Below, in pieces: positions 1 to 7,087 of a DNA stretch of 14,000 nucleotides. Position numbers and translations under genes: made by a program. How positions within the stretch are numbered: the stretch's first letter is position 1; each line of letters opens with the position of its first letter. Source of the DNA: Spirochaetales bacterium (GTDB lineage: Bacteria > Spirochaetota > Spirochaetia > DTKZ01); NCBI GenBank assembly GCA_017998025.1, contig JAGODW010000012.1, positions 1 to 14,000 of the forward strand. Reading direction: 5' to 3'. The notes under the pieces were generated by a model. The model was not told the DNA's origin. It worked only from the letters and a program-made list of their open reading frames with translations, and ran no database searches.

Positions 1-327
1 TCAAAGAAAAAAAATCAACCTTCCCTCAACGCTCGGATTGATTTCACCACAGTCCACGAAGGGTATGACCTGCCCCACCGGGGACATTTTTACGAGTATA
101 TTGAAGAACAGTACCAATCCTTACGACTGCCCTTTCGGCCTGCCAGCTTCCAGAGCCACTCAGATGCAGCTCTATTATGGCACGCGGGAATACGTACGGT
201 AGTTCTGGGACCAGGCTTGATAGAAGAGGCACATCGGTCAGGCGAAGGTGTAGAGTGGAACCAGATTGTAACCGGGTCCCTTCTGTATAGAGAACTGATG
301 AAAGGATCCTCTAAGCTGTTAATTTGA
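1..327 (+). CDS. M20-family metallopeptidase, C-terminal fragment
   Basis: This is the last 108 codons of a gene that begins before the window; frame 1 is open from base 1 to the TGA at 325-327. The family (ArgE/DapE/CPG2-like) hydrolyses amide bonds of N-acyl amino acids or small peptides in the cytoplasm with a two-zinc centre. What is visible is the C-terminal part of the catalytic domain: a SHSDA motif near fragment residues 52-56, the GIRTVVLGPG strand and turn at 63-72, and an A-H pair at 77-78, where the His matches the conserved metal ligand. The residues after that His read RSGE, where many relatives have an Asp-Glu pair. Substrate cannot be judged because the N-terminal two thirds are missing. 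The 3' end overlaps the MFS gene on the opposite strand by 9 bp. Confidence 0.8.
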   Translation, partial: SKKKNQPSLNARIDFTTVHEGYDLPHRGHFYEYIEEQYQSLRLPFRPASFQSHSDAALLWHAGIRTVVLGPGLIEEAHRSGEGVEWNQIVTGSLLYRELMKGSSKLLI

Positions 328-1716
328 AGAATCTCTATTTCCCCGTGCAAGGGAGGCGAAGACTCCTCCAATATTCAGTACTGCAAAGAAAGAAAATAGG
401 ATACGCATCCCTTTTAAAAAAAGAGGATAGGTTGCCGGGGTTATTCTTTCATCCCCCATTAGAACAAAAAATACCATTAAGGTTATTCCCAGACTCAGCA
501 TTTGACCCAGGAGTCTCATGGTGGCCAGGGTGGCCGATGCCACCCCATACTCGTTCCGATCTACTGAGCTCATGATGGAATTTGTATTGGGAGATGCGAA
601 AAGCCCAAATCCTACTCCTACAAGGGATAGACCGAATAGAAGCAATAACAACGAAGTTTCTTTCCCCCCCAGACAGGCAAAGGCAGTAAGTCCTCCTACT
701 GCCAGGGCCATACCCGCAGAGGCAAGAAAACGGGGTTCAATCCGATCCGAAGCCTTCCCTGATAGAGGGGAAAAAATAGTCTGTAATACCGGCTGGACAA
801 CCAGAACCAATCCGGCTGTACGCGGAGAAAATCCTCGAATGTACTGAAGGTACAAACTTAAAAGATAGGATACGGCAGAAGTCGAACTATAGTTTATCAG
901 AGCCGCAAGATTAGAAAAAGCAAATATTCGGTTTGTCGTAAAAAGCCGAATGTTTAAGAGAGGATGCGTTCGCTCCTTCTCAAACGTAATAAACCAGGTA
1001 AGAAGGCTTACCCCTATACCGGTTAATAGGAATCCCGGGAGTGTAGGAATTCGGGAAAATCCCAGCATAAAACAAACAATCGAGAGAACATATAAGCCTG
1101 TACCTGGGACATCGAGACTTTTGTAGATGTTTTTGAAACTCTTTTGTGTGTTCTCATATCCTTTTTTCTCTTTCCCGTGCGCCAGGAAAAAAAGAGCAAG
1201 TACTCCTGGCAGTAGCGAAGCAAAAAAAATACTGCGCCAGCCTCCGTATTCAGTTAACAGGCCTCCTAAGACGGGCCCTAACGAAAGCCCTGTATACACA
1301 GCCGCGGTATTGATTCCCAGGACCCATCCTCTTCTCTGCGGAGAAAATACCTCTGTCAGAAGAGCGACACTTGTCGAAAAAATCATCGCCCCTCCTATCC
1401 CCTGTATTACCCGAAAGATGAGCAAGGTTTCTTTCGAAGGTGCAAAACCGCAAAAGACCGAACTCTCTAGAAAAATCCCGATCACCTGTCGAAAGATCTT
1501 TTTTCTTCCTACCTGATCTGCAATTTTCCCTACAGGGAGCAGACACACAGCCGTAGCCAGAATATATGAAGTAACAATCCATCCCAGGCCCGTTGCGCTA
1601 AGATGGAAGGTTTCGGCTATTCCGGGAAGGGCAAGATTTAAAGAGGATGTCATGAACGAAGTAAGAAATGACGCCAGGGAAGTAGCCCAAAGGGTGTACC
1701 GTTGTTCTGTATCCAT
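319..1716 (-). CDS. MFS transporter, DHA2 (EmrB/QacA-like) family
   Basis: Proton-driven inner-membrane permease of the major facilitator superfamily, 465 aa from the ATG. The length and hydrophobic pattern suit the 14-helix DHA2 branch, which usually exports drugs or other small amphipathic molecules. Visible signatures are ALPGIA at the end of helix 1 (residues 29-34), motif A GKIADQVGRKK between helices 2 and 3 (63-73), and the antiporter motif C GLSLGPVLGG in helix 5 (143-152). A longer reading from a TTG at 1743 adds nine residues, but that TTG touches the preceding terminator, and neither start has a good ribosome binding site. The gene lies directly behind the dctP terminator with no clear promoter, so it may depend on read-through or on a promoter I cannot recognise. 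The exported substrate is unknown. Confidence 0.88.
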   Translation of the reverse strand: MDTEQRYTLWATSLASFLTSFMTSSLNLALPGIAETFHLSATGLGWIVTSYILATAVCLLPVGKIADQVGRKKIFRQVIGIFLESSVFCGFAPSKETLLIFRVIQGIGGAMIFSTSVALLTEVFSPQRRGWVLGINTAAVYTGLSLGPVLGGLLTEYGGWRSIFFASLLPGVLALFFLAHGKEKKGYENTQKSFKNIYKSLDVPGTGLYVLSIVCFMLGFSRIPTLPGFLLTGIGVSLLTWFITFEKERTHPLLNIRLFTTNRIFAFSNLAALINYSSTSAVSYLLSLYLQYIRGFSPRTAGLVLVVQPVLQTIFSPLSGKASDRIEPRFLASAGMALAVGGLTAFACLGGKETSLLLLLFGLSLVGVGFGLFASPNTNSIMSSVDRNEYGVASATLATMRLLGQMLSLGITLMVFFVLMGDERITPATYPLFLKGMRILFSFFAVLNIGGVFASLARGNRDSSN

Positions 1717-1745
1717 AGAAAGAATGCCTATAACTCGTAACAATG

Positions 1746-1780
1746 AAAAAGGCCGTCTCGAAGTACCTGATAGACGGCCT
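1746..1780 (-). terminator. Rho-independent terminator after dctP-type gene
   Basis: On the minus strand AGGCCGTCT (1780-1772) pairs perfectly with AGACGGCCT (1758-1750) as a 9-bp stem around a 13-nt loop. The last stem base runs into a T tract (1750-1746). The hairpin begins 21 nt after the dctP-type stop codon. The stem also reads on the plus strand, but the following TCTTTATT is a weaker tract, so I assign it to the minus strand. Confidence 0.85.
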
Positions 1781-1801
1781 CTTTATTCCAGATAGGTATT
1801 A

Positions 1802-2827
1802 CTACTGGTTTTGCTTTACAACTTCCTGTATTTCGGAAACAATATCCGCCCCAATCTTAGGAATCCATTCATCGTATACAGATTTTGTTGCCTCCTGAAA
1901 GGCTTTAATTTGATCGGGTGTAAGAATGGTAACGACCATTCCCGCCTTTTCCAGTTCCGTAACAAAATCAGAATTCATCTTCCTATTCAATTCCCTTTCA
2001 ATTTTTGTTGCAAGGGCAGTAGCCTCAAGAAAAACCTTTTGATCCTCCGGGGGCATAGAATCAAAAAGTTTTTTATTGATCAGGACCAGGAATGGACTAT
2101 ACACATGCCCTGTTAGCGTAAGATACTTCTGAACCTCATAAAATTTTTGCAGATAAATAGTAGGTATGGGATTCTCCTGTCCATCGATTGTTTTCTGCTG
2201 CATAGCGGTAAAAACTTCACTGAATGGCATGGGAGTAGGATTCGCGCCCATCGCCCGCCACGCCGCTAAATGGATCGGATTTTGCATAGTCCGTATTTTC
2301 AAGCCCTTTAAATCTTCGGGTCTTTTTACATCCCGAACATTATTTGTCAGCTGCCGAAAACCGTTTTCCATATAGCCGATGTTTTTCAATCCCTTGGGTT
2401 CGAGCAAGGCAGAAAATTTAGCCCCTACTTTTCCATCAAATACTGCATCCGCTGCCTTTTCACTGGTAATAATGAAAGGCAGGTCAAATACGTTGAATTC
2501 TGGTACTAAACCGGTCACCGGAGAGGTGGTAGGAACAACCATTTCAAGCGTTCCCATCCGTACAGCCTCGGTTGCCCGCACATCATCGCCCAATTGTGCG
2601 TTCGCATACACCTGTACGTCATATTTTCCCGGTAGCTTTGTTTCAACGTATTTTTCGAACTCCTTCTCAGCAAGTACTACCGGATGCTGCTCGTTGAGCC
2701 CGTTAGAAATTTTTATAACCTTTGGAGCAGCGGCTTGTTTTACCTCTGCCTTTTCAGAAGTGCCGCCGGCAAAAACCAACAGACTGACCACAGAGAACAT
2801 CATGAATACAAGAAACACTCTTTTCAT
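1802..2827 (-). CDS. TRAP transporter solute-binding protein, DctP family
   Basis: Periplasmic binding protein (341 aa) that would deliver a carboxylate-type solute to a DctQ/DctM membrane pair. The N-terminus is a signal peptide: MKR, a hydrophobic core to about residue 19, then A-G-G and a Lys/Glu/Ala linker. There is no lipobox cysteine, so signal peptidase I processing is likely. Family hallmarks are GFRQLTN at 156-162, the conserved Arg in GLKIRT (R179), which in this family normally clamps the substrate carboxylate, and DGQENP at 215-220. The start is supported by AGGAGG (2839-2834) six bases before the ATG. No dctQ or dctM gene is beside it: upstream is tRNA-Pro and downstream, past a terminator, an MFS permease. 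It therefore looks like an orphan binding protein. The substrate is not predictable from sequence. Confidence 0.92.
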   Translation of the reverse strand: MKRVFLVFMMFSVVSLLVFAGGTSEKAEVKQAAAPKVIKISNGLNEQHPVVLAEKEFEKYVETKLPGKYDVQVYANAQLGDDVRATEAVRMGTLEMVVPTTSPVTGLVPEFNVFDLPFIITSEKAADAVFDGKVGAKFSALLEPKGLKNIGYMENGFRQLTNNVRDVKRPEDLKGLKIRTMQNPIHLAAWRAMGANPTPMPFSEVFTAMQQKTIDGQENPIPTIYLQKFYEVQKYLTLTGHVYSPFLVLINKKLFDSMPPEDQKVFLEATALATKIERELNRKMNSDFVTELEKAGMVVTILTPDQIKAFQEATKSVYDEWIPKIGADIVSEIQEVVKQNQ

Positions 2828-2854
2828 ACGGAACCTCCTCTATTCTTTTTCTAT

Positions 2855-2863
2855 AATATAGCA
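2855..2863 (-). promoter_or_regulatory. Candidate extended -10 promoter for dctP-type gene
   Basis: The minus strand reads TGC-TATATT (2863-2855), an extended -10 with five of six consensus bases. Transcription would begin near 2848, leaving a leader of about 20 nt with the AGGAGG at 2839-2834. No good -35 is seen at normal spacing. Without this promoter the gene could still be read from the tRNA-Pro promoter, because no terminator separates them. Confidence 0.4.
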
Positions 2864-2908
2864 ACAAACGCTGCTAACTGCCATTGTTTCTTTCATCTGG
2901 AATAGGTT

Positions 2909-2982
2909 TCGGGCTGGAGGGACTTGAACCCTCGACCCCCAGACCCCCAGTCTGGTACGCTAAACCACTGCGCTACAGCCCG
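2909..2982 (-). tRNA. tRNA-Pro(GGG)
   Basis: Full cloverleaf on the minus strand, 74 nt including the discriminator A. The acceptor stem CGGGCTG pairs fully with CAGCCCG and starts with the C1-G72 pair typical of bacterial tRNA-Pro. The anticodon stem CCAGA/TCTGG encloses the loop CTGGGGG, giving anticodon GGG (reads CCC) with G at position 37. The T arm is GAGGG-TTCAAGT-CCCTC. CCA is not encoded; the bases after the discriminator are AACC. A strong promoter lies about 40 nt upstream, and the dctP-type gene starts 81 bp downstream on the same strand. Confidence 0.97.
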
Positions 2983-3028
2983 ATTTAAAAAACGCCTCTT
3001 TTAAACAAATGCTTATTGAACGATTAAA

Positions 3029-3058
3029 ACCATAGCATAAAGGGATCAATCCTGTCAA
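3029..3058 (-). promoter_or_regulatory. Promoter of tRNA-Pro
   Basis: On the minus strand a perfect -35 TTGACA (3058-3053) is followed, after 18 bp, by TATGGT (3034-3029). The bases before it make an extended -10, TGC-TATGGT. Transcription would start near 3022, about 40 nt before the mature tRNA. The nifU stop is at 3089, so the promoter falls in the gap between nifU and the tRNA. Confidence 0.7.
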
Positions 3059-3088
3059 TGAAAGGAGGAATGTACGACGAAACGCCCT

Positions 3089-3676
3089 TTATCCGTATAG
3101 GTGGGTATATTCTTCCAGGAGTTTTAGCGTTGCTTCCTTACACTGCCCGCAGACTGTACCGATCTTGGTTTTATTCTGCAGATCCAGGTAGGTACGGGCA
3201 CCTTCTTTTACCGCTTGTTCTATGTCTTTATCCGTCACATTCATGCACTGACACACGATTACTGCCTTCTCCTTCTGAATTCGGCCTTCCTGTCCCGTTT
3301 TTTTATAGTAGTCTTCAATTGCAGCCCGCAGTGCTTTGTCCCCCAATACAGAACAGTGGATCTTATGCTCGGGAAGCCCTCCCAGTTTCTTTGTAATATC
3401 CGCCGGCGTAATATGATAGGCTTCGTCCAATGGCATCCCCTTCACTACTTCAGAAAGCATCGAAGTTGATGCAATAGCCGAAGCACACCCATAGGTTTTC
3501 CATTTACAGTCCGCTATCTTTCCATCCTTTACTTTGATGGCCACCATCATCTGGTCCCCGCATTTGATATTTCCTACTGTGCCTACTCCGTCCGCATCGA
3601 ACGATGCCTCATCCTCTAGAACATTACGGGGATTTAGGAAATGATCCTTCACAATTTCCGAATATAGCCATTCCAT
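3089..3676 (-). CDS. nifU: NifU-like Fe-S cluster scaffold (IscU domain plus [2Fe-2S] BFD domain)
   Basis: Cytoplasmic scaffold on which the desulfurase NifS builds Fe-S clusters for transfer to apoproteins. Residues 1-125 or so form the IscU-type domain with all three scaffold cysteines, C39 (in KCGD, next to the conserved D41), C64 and C108. Residues 138-190 form a BFD-type [2Fe-2S] domain with C142-x-C144 and C176-xx-C179. At 195 aa it lacks the C-terminal Nfu domain of the longer (about 300 aa) Azotobacter NifU. The ATG follows the nifS TAG with no base between, and an AAGGAG 7 bp upstream lies inside the nifS end, so the pair is surely cotranscribed and probably translationally coupled. 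No nitrogenase genes are present, so general Fe-S assembly is the likely job. No terminator is visible after it. Confidence 0.94.
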   Translation of the reverse strand: MEWLYSEIVKDHFLNPRNVLEDEASFDADGVGTVGNIKCGDQMMVAIKVKDGKIADCKWKTYGCASAIASTSMLSEVVKGMPLDEAYHITPADITKKLGGLPEHKIHCSVLGDKALRAAIEDYYKKTGQEGRIQKEKAVIVCQCMNVTDKDIEQAVKEGARTYLDLQNKTKIGTVCGQCKEATLKLLEEYTHLYG

Positions 3677-4870
3677 CTAAGCACTCCTTCCCACTACATA
3701 AGCGGACGACATAGAGCGTATCTTCTGAATGATGGGAGGGAGTTTTTCCAGTACATACTCCACATCCTCCTCTGTGTTTTCTCTCCCTAAACTGAACCGA
3801 ATCGATCCATGAGCCAGCTCAGCCCCTACCCCGGTAGCCAGAAGAACATGACTTGGCTCCAGAGACCCGGAAGCGCAGGCGGAACCGGTGGAAACCTCTA
3901 TACCCTCCATATCTAAGTACAGGAGAATCGCTTCTCCTTCCGCTCCAGGGAAAGACACGTTTAACGTCCCCGGCAAACAATCGGCAGGATGCCCATTGAT
4001 GTGGATATCAGGGATCCGATCTACGATACCCTCTTTAAGTTTATCCCGAAGTCGCCGGATTCGAGACACCTCTTCCTCCATTTCCCGGGAGGCTACTTCG
4101 ATTGCCTTTCCCAGTCCGATAATTCCCATCGTATTGTAGGTACCAGCACGTCTGCCTTCCTCCTGATGTCCTCCATGGATAAACGTGCAGTAGGGAGCGC
4201 CTTTTCGGACGTACAGGATTCCTACGCCCTTTGGTCCATAGAGCTTATGAGCTGAAAAACTTAAGTAATCTACTCCTAAATCATGAACGGAAAATCGTAC
4301 CTTCCCAACAGCCTGTACTGCATCCGTATGAAATAGTGCTCCCCTCTCCTTCGCCATCCTGGCCAGTTCAGATATATCCTGGATCGTACCGATTTCATTA
4401 TTCGCCATCATTATAGAAACCAGAGCCGGTTGCTCTTCCAGCACCTTTTGGTACTCTTCCATATCCACTTTCCCGGTTCGATCCACGGAAAGGTAGTGTA
4501 CCCGGATCCCTTTGTTTTCCAGGAATTCCGCTACATTCAACACACTGGGATGTTCGATACGGGAAGTGATAAGCCCTACCTTTCCCCGTGCGATACACCG
4601 GCAAGATGCTGAGCCGCAGTTGATCATCTGAAGTACGGTATTATTCGATTCAGACCCTCCCCCGGTGAATACGATCTCTTCAGAATATGCACCCAGGAAT
4701 TCCGCTACGACTCTTCGTGCTTTTTCTACCTCCTCGTAGGCTCGCCGTCCTGCAGCATGCATGCTTGACGCATTTCCATAAATATCGAAGGAATCCACCA
4801 ATGCCTGTTTTACCTGCGGATGGAGCGGTGTCGTGGCATTGTAATCCATATATACGATTCGTTCCGGCAT
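3677..4870 (-). CDS. nifS: Cysteine desulfurase, NifS/IscS family
   Basis: PLP-dependent enzyme (397 aa) that converts L-cysteine to alanine and passes the sulfur as a persulfide to NifU. Seen directly: MDYNATTP at 8-15, His107 in RIEHPSV for PLP stacking, D183 and Q186 in the HTDAVQAVG block, the PLP lysine K209 in SFSAHKLYGPKG, and the catalytic cysteine C332 in STGSACASGS on the mobile loop. The short spacing of that loop fits the NifS/IscS class (group I) rather than SufS. An unusual stretch after NNTVL (residues 81-97) carries three cysteines, C85, C90 and C92. A GGAG 9 bp ahead of the ATG supports the start. The gene leads the nifS-nifU operon and is divergent from the hisK-type gene, with 68 bp between them. 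Confidence 0.95.
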   Translation of the reverse strand: MPERIVYMDYNATTPLHPQVKQALVDSFDIYGNASSMHAAGRRAYEEVEKARRVVAEFLGAYSEEIVFTGGGSESNNTVLQMINCGSASCRCIARGKVGLITSRIEHPSVLNVAEFLENKGIRVHYLSVDRTGKVDMEEYQKVLEEQPALVSIMMANNEIGTIQDISELARMAKERGALFHTDAVQAVGKVRFSVHDLGVDYLSFSAHKLYGPKGVGILYVRKGAPYCTFIHGGHQEEGRRAGTYNTMGIIGLGKAIEVASREMEEEVSRIRRLRDKLKEGIVDRIPDIHINGHPADCLPGTLNVSFPGAEGEAILLYLDMEGIEVSTGSACASGSLEPSHVLLATGVGAELAHGSIRFSLGRENTEEDVEYVLEKLPPIIQKIRSMSSAYVVGRSA

Positions 4871-4885
4871 AGAGCTTTACTCCTC

Positions 4886-4908
4886 TGTTTTCCTTTCTGG
4901 TGAAAACA
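4886..4908. promoter_or_regulatory. Inverted repeat between nifS and the PHP phosphatase gene
   Basis: TGTTTTC (4886-4892) and GAAAACA (4902-4908) are perfect reverse complements separated by 9 bases, in the 68-bp divergent intergenic region. A candidate minus-strand -10, TATAGT (4915-4910), would place the nifS start of transcription inside this repeat, and the nifS ribosome binding site (4885-4880) abuts it. It could be an operator or a leader hairpin. No known regulator motif was recognised. Confidence 0.3.
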
Positions 4909-4938
4909 TACTATATTTCCGGGAGAAGGAAAAGATAA

Positions 4939-5781
4939 ATGATAAAAGCAAACTATCATACCCACTATTCGATCTGCGATGGCACAGGAGAAGCCCGGGA
5001 TTATGTGGAAACCGCTTTAAAAAAAGGATTTACCGCCCTGGGTTTCTCTTCCCATGCCCCGGTACCGTTTGAAACCTCGACAAACATGAAGACTGAGGAT
5101 CTCCCCCGCTACCTAAAAGAGATTAAAGAACTGCAAGCTGCCTACCAGGATACACTGGAAATCTTCCTGGGCCTGGAAATAGATCACATCCATGAGAATC
5201 CTGCTCCTCAGGTACGGCTTACAAAACAGACAGATCTGGACTATACCATCGGATCCTTTCATTGTATGTGGAGTCCCCGGAACCACTGCTATCGGGAGAT
5301 CGACAATACACCGGATATCTTTAAAGCGATCCTCCAGGAAGACTTTGATGGAAATATCGTATCCTTCGTTACCACCTACTATACCTATATGGCGGAACTC
5401 CTGGAAAAGCTGCACCCGACAATTCTAGGACATTTCGATTTAATCAAAAAAAATAACTCAGCTAATATATACTTTAAGGAATCAGAGACCTGGTATAAAG
5501 AAGCCGTACTTAACGTGTTTCCTTTTATCCGTAAGTACGAACCGATCGTGGAAGTCAACACAGGAGGCATTGCCCGTAAAAAGACGGATCAGGTCTATCC
5601 CAGTCCCTGGATACTGTATGAATTAAAGAAGGAGGATATTCCCGTAATGGTTAATACAGATGCGCATACTCCCGAGTTGCTCGACGCCTATATGGAAGAA
5701 GCCCGGTATATTCTACGGGATACTGGGTATCGGAAGGTATGGATACTTCGCCGTACAGGCTGGGCAACCGAAAGTCTTTAA
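4939..5781 (+). CDS. Histidinol-phosphatase, PHP family (HisK/HisJ type)
   Basis: Cytoplasmic metal-dependent phosphatase (280 aa). The HisK family dephosphorylates L-histidinol phosphate to histidinol, the next-to-last step before histidinol dehydrogenase in histidine synthesis. The PHP metal ligands are all visible in order: H7 and H9 in HTHYSICDG, D14, H39 in SSHAP, E80 in GLEIDHI, H108 in GSFH, H165 in GHFD, E205 in VEVNTGG, and D241 with H243 in NTDAH. Length fits the family (about 260-280 aa). AGAAGGA eight bases before the ATG supports the start. No other his genes are nearby, so a different phosphate ester substrate is possible. The CNNM-family gene follows after 10 bp, suggesting cotranscription without an obvious functional link. 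Confidence 0.86.
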   Translation: MIKANYHTHYSICDGTGEARDYVETALKKGFTALGFSSHAPVPFETSTNMKTEDLPRYLKEIKELQAAYQDTLEIFLGLEIDHIHENPAPQVRLTKQTDLDYTIGSFHCMWSPRNHCYREIDNTPDIFKAILQEDFDGNIVSFVTTYYTYMAELLEKLHPTILGHFDLIKKNNSANIYFKESETWYKEAVLNVFPFIRKYEPIVEVNTGGIARKKTDQVYPSPWILYELKKEDIPVMVNTDAHTPELLDAYMEEARYILRDTGYRKVWILRRTGWATESL

Positions 5782-5791
5782 AGGAATCCGT

Positions 5792-7030
5792 ATGTCTATC
5801 GAATGGCCTCTGGTATTTTTCCTCTTGTTTCTCAGCGGATTTTTCTCCGCTTCTGAAACGGCCTTTACTTCTCTCTCTTTACTCCAGATCCAGCATGTAA
5901 AGCGTAAAAATCCTAAAAAAGGAGCCTTGTTAGAAAAATTAAAAACCCATCCGGACACGTTCCTTACTACAGTTCTTATCGGGAACAACCTGGTAAATAT
6001 TGCCACCTCTGCCCTGGTTACCGAGTTTACTCTCAATGCGTACGGAAACGCTGCCCTGGGAATCTCAACCGGTATGGTAACCCTTGTTGTATTAATCTTT
6101 GGTGAAGTAGTGCCTAAACGTCTCGCCATGGCTCATAATGAAAAAATCTGCCGGGCAACAGTAAACATCATACATGGGCTTTCTTTTGTGCTGAAACCTT
6201 TAGTCTATTTCATTGGTGCGGTAAGCTTTATCTTTGCCCGGATTACCGGGCCGGCAAAAGGACAGATCTTAACCCTAGAGGGGCTTTTCCACGTGGTAGA
6301 CATGGCAGAAGATTCAGGGATTCTTGACAACAGGAAAACTCGAATGATGAAAAGCATCCTTCGATTCAGCGAAATCCCTGTTCGAGCCATTATGACCCAC
6401 CGTACGCAGGTATTCAGCCTTGACTCGGAACTTACCCTGGCCGCCGCCTTTCCCCTGATTCTCCGGGAGGGGTATTCCCGGATACCGGTATACCGGAAAG
6501 ATCCGGAACATATTGTAGGGATTGTACTTACCAAAGAGGTGATCAATCGCTATATGAAGGGGGATAGGGAAGTTCCCCTTTCCTTTGTGATGCGCCCTCC
6601 TATATTCGTCTCAGTTCATACAAGCGTCTATAAACTGTTAACACTGCTCAGGGAACGAGATTTGAATCTGGCGATTGTTCTCGATGAATATGGAGGGCTG
6701 GCAGGAGTTGTTACCTATGAGGATGTTCTGGAGGAAATAGTGGGAGAAATGTATGACGAAGATGAGGGCCGAAACGAGGAACAGATTGAGATATTGCCAG
6801 ATGGTTCCTACAGAATCCTCGGCGATACACTTATTTATAATTTAAATGATACTATAGGGCTGGAATTGCCTTTAAAACGAGAAACCCAGACTGTAGCAGG
6901 ACTTATTATTGAGCTGGCCGGAGCTATTCCAGAAGAAAACGAACGAATTTCAACCCCCTGGGGGGACTTTATCGTAGAAACTGTCAGAAGAAAACGGATC
7001 CATTCGGTGTTATTCTATCCCAAGAAATAA
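5792..7030 (+). CDS. CNNM/CorC-HlyC family membrane protein with CBS pair
   Basis: Inner-membrane protein (412 aa) of the group long called hemolysin-like and now linked to magnesium or cobalt efflux and resistance. Domain order is clear. Residues 1-150 are a DUF21/CNNM transmembrane domain with FFSASETA at 17-24, LIGNNLVNI at 62-70 and FGEVVPKR at 103-110. Two CBS motifs follow, at about 197-255 and 263-320; the second has VLDEYGGLAGVVTYEDVLEEIVGE. A CorC/HlyC domain covers about 329-410. The frame is open further upstream to 5660, inside the phosphatase gene, but AAAGGA six bases before the ATG at 5792 and the membrane domain beginning at once make this the true start. The CBS pair usually senses ATP or Mg2+. 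The old toxin name should not be taken as function. Confidence 0.92.
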   Translation: MSIEWPLVFFLLFLSGFFSASETAFTSLSLLQIQHVKRKNPKKGALLEKLKTHPDTFLTTVLIGNNLVNIATSALVTEFTLNAYGNAALGISTGMVTLVVLIFGEVVPKRLAMAHNEKICRATVNIIHGLSFVLKPLVYFIGAVSFIFARITGPAKGQILTLEGLFHVVDMAEDSGILDNRKTRMMKSILRFSEIPVRAIMTHRTQVFSLDSELTLAAAFPLILREGYSRIPVYRKDPEHIVGIVLTKEVINRYMKGDREVPLSFVMRPPIFVSVHTSVYKLLTLLRERDLNLAIVLDEYGGLAGVVTYEDVLEEIVGEMYDEDEGRNEEQIEILPDGSYRILGDTLIYNLNDTIGLELPLKRETQTVAGLIIELAGAIPEENERISTPWGDFIVETVRRKRIHSVLFYPKK

Positions 7031-7054
7031 ATTATCTTCTTGCGCAACTATTCT

Positions 7055-7069
7055 TTTCATGGTATGAAA
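7055..7069. promoter_or_regulatory. Short palindrome upstream of TAXI operon
   Basis: TTTCAT-GGT-ATGAAA is a perfect 6-bp inverted repeat around three bases, lying 6 bp before the AGGAGG of the TAXI binding-protein gene. It could be a repressor site or a weak leader hairpin. It is AT-rich and has no following T tract, so it is not a terminator of the preceding gene. Confidence 0.25.
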
Positions 7070-7087
7070 GAGTGCAGGAGGAATGAA

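Noticed and set aside
5660..5791. Upstream extension of the CNNM-family gene into the phosphatase gene
   Set aside because: The extension overlaps the phosphatase coding region, has no family match, and a ribosome binding site stands before the ATG at 5792.
5792..7030. Hemolysin or virulence gene
   Set aside because: The old HlyC label is historical; DUF21, CBS pair and CorC domains point to metal ion handling.
7040..7068. TTGCGC-N17-TATGAA as a promoter for the TAXI operon
   Set aside because: Spacing is right, but only 3 and 4 of 6 bases match and transcription would start at the ribosome binding site itself, leaving no usable leader.
7040..7087. Sixteen-residue N-terminal extension of the TAXI binding protein
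   Set aside because: It would place polar residues before the signal peptide; AGGAGG is correctly spaced for the ATG at 7088.
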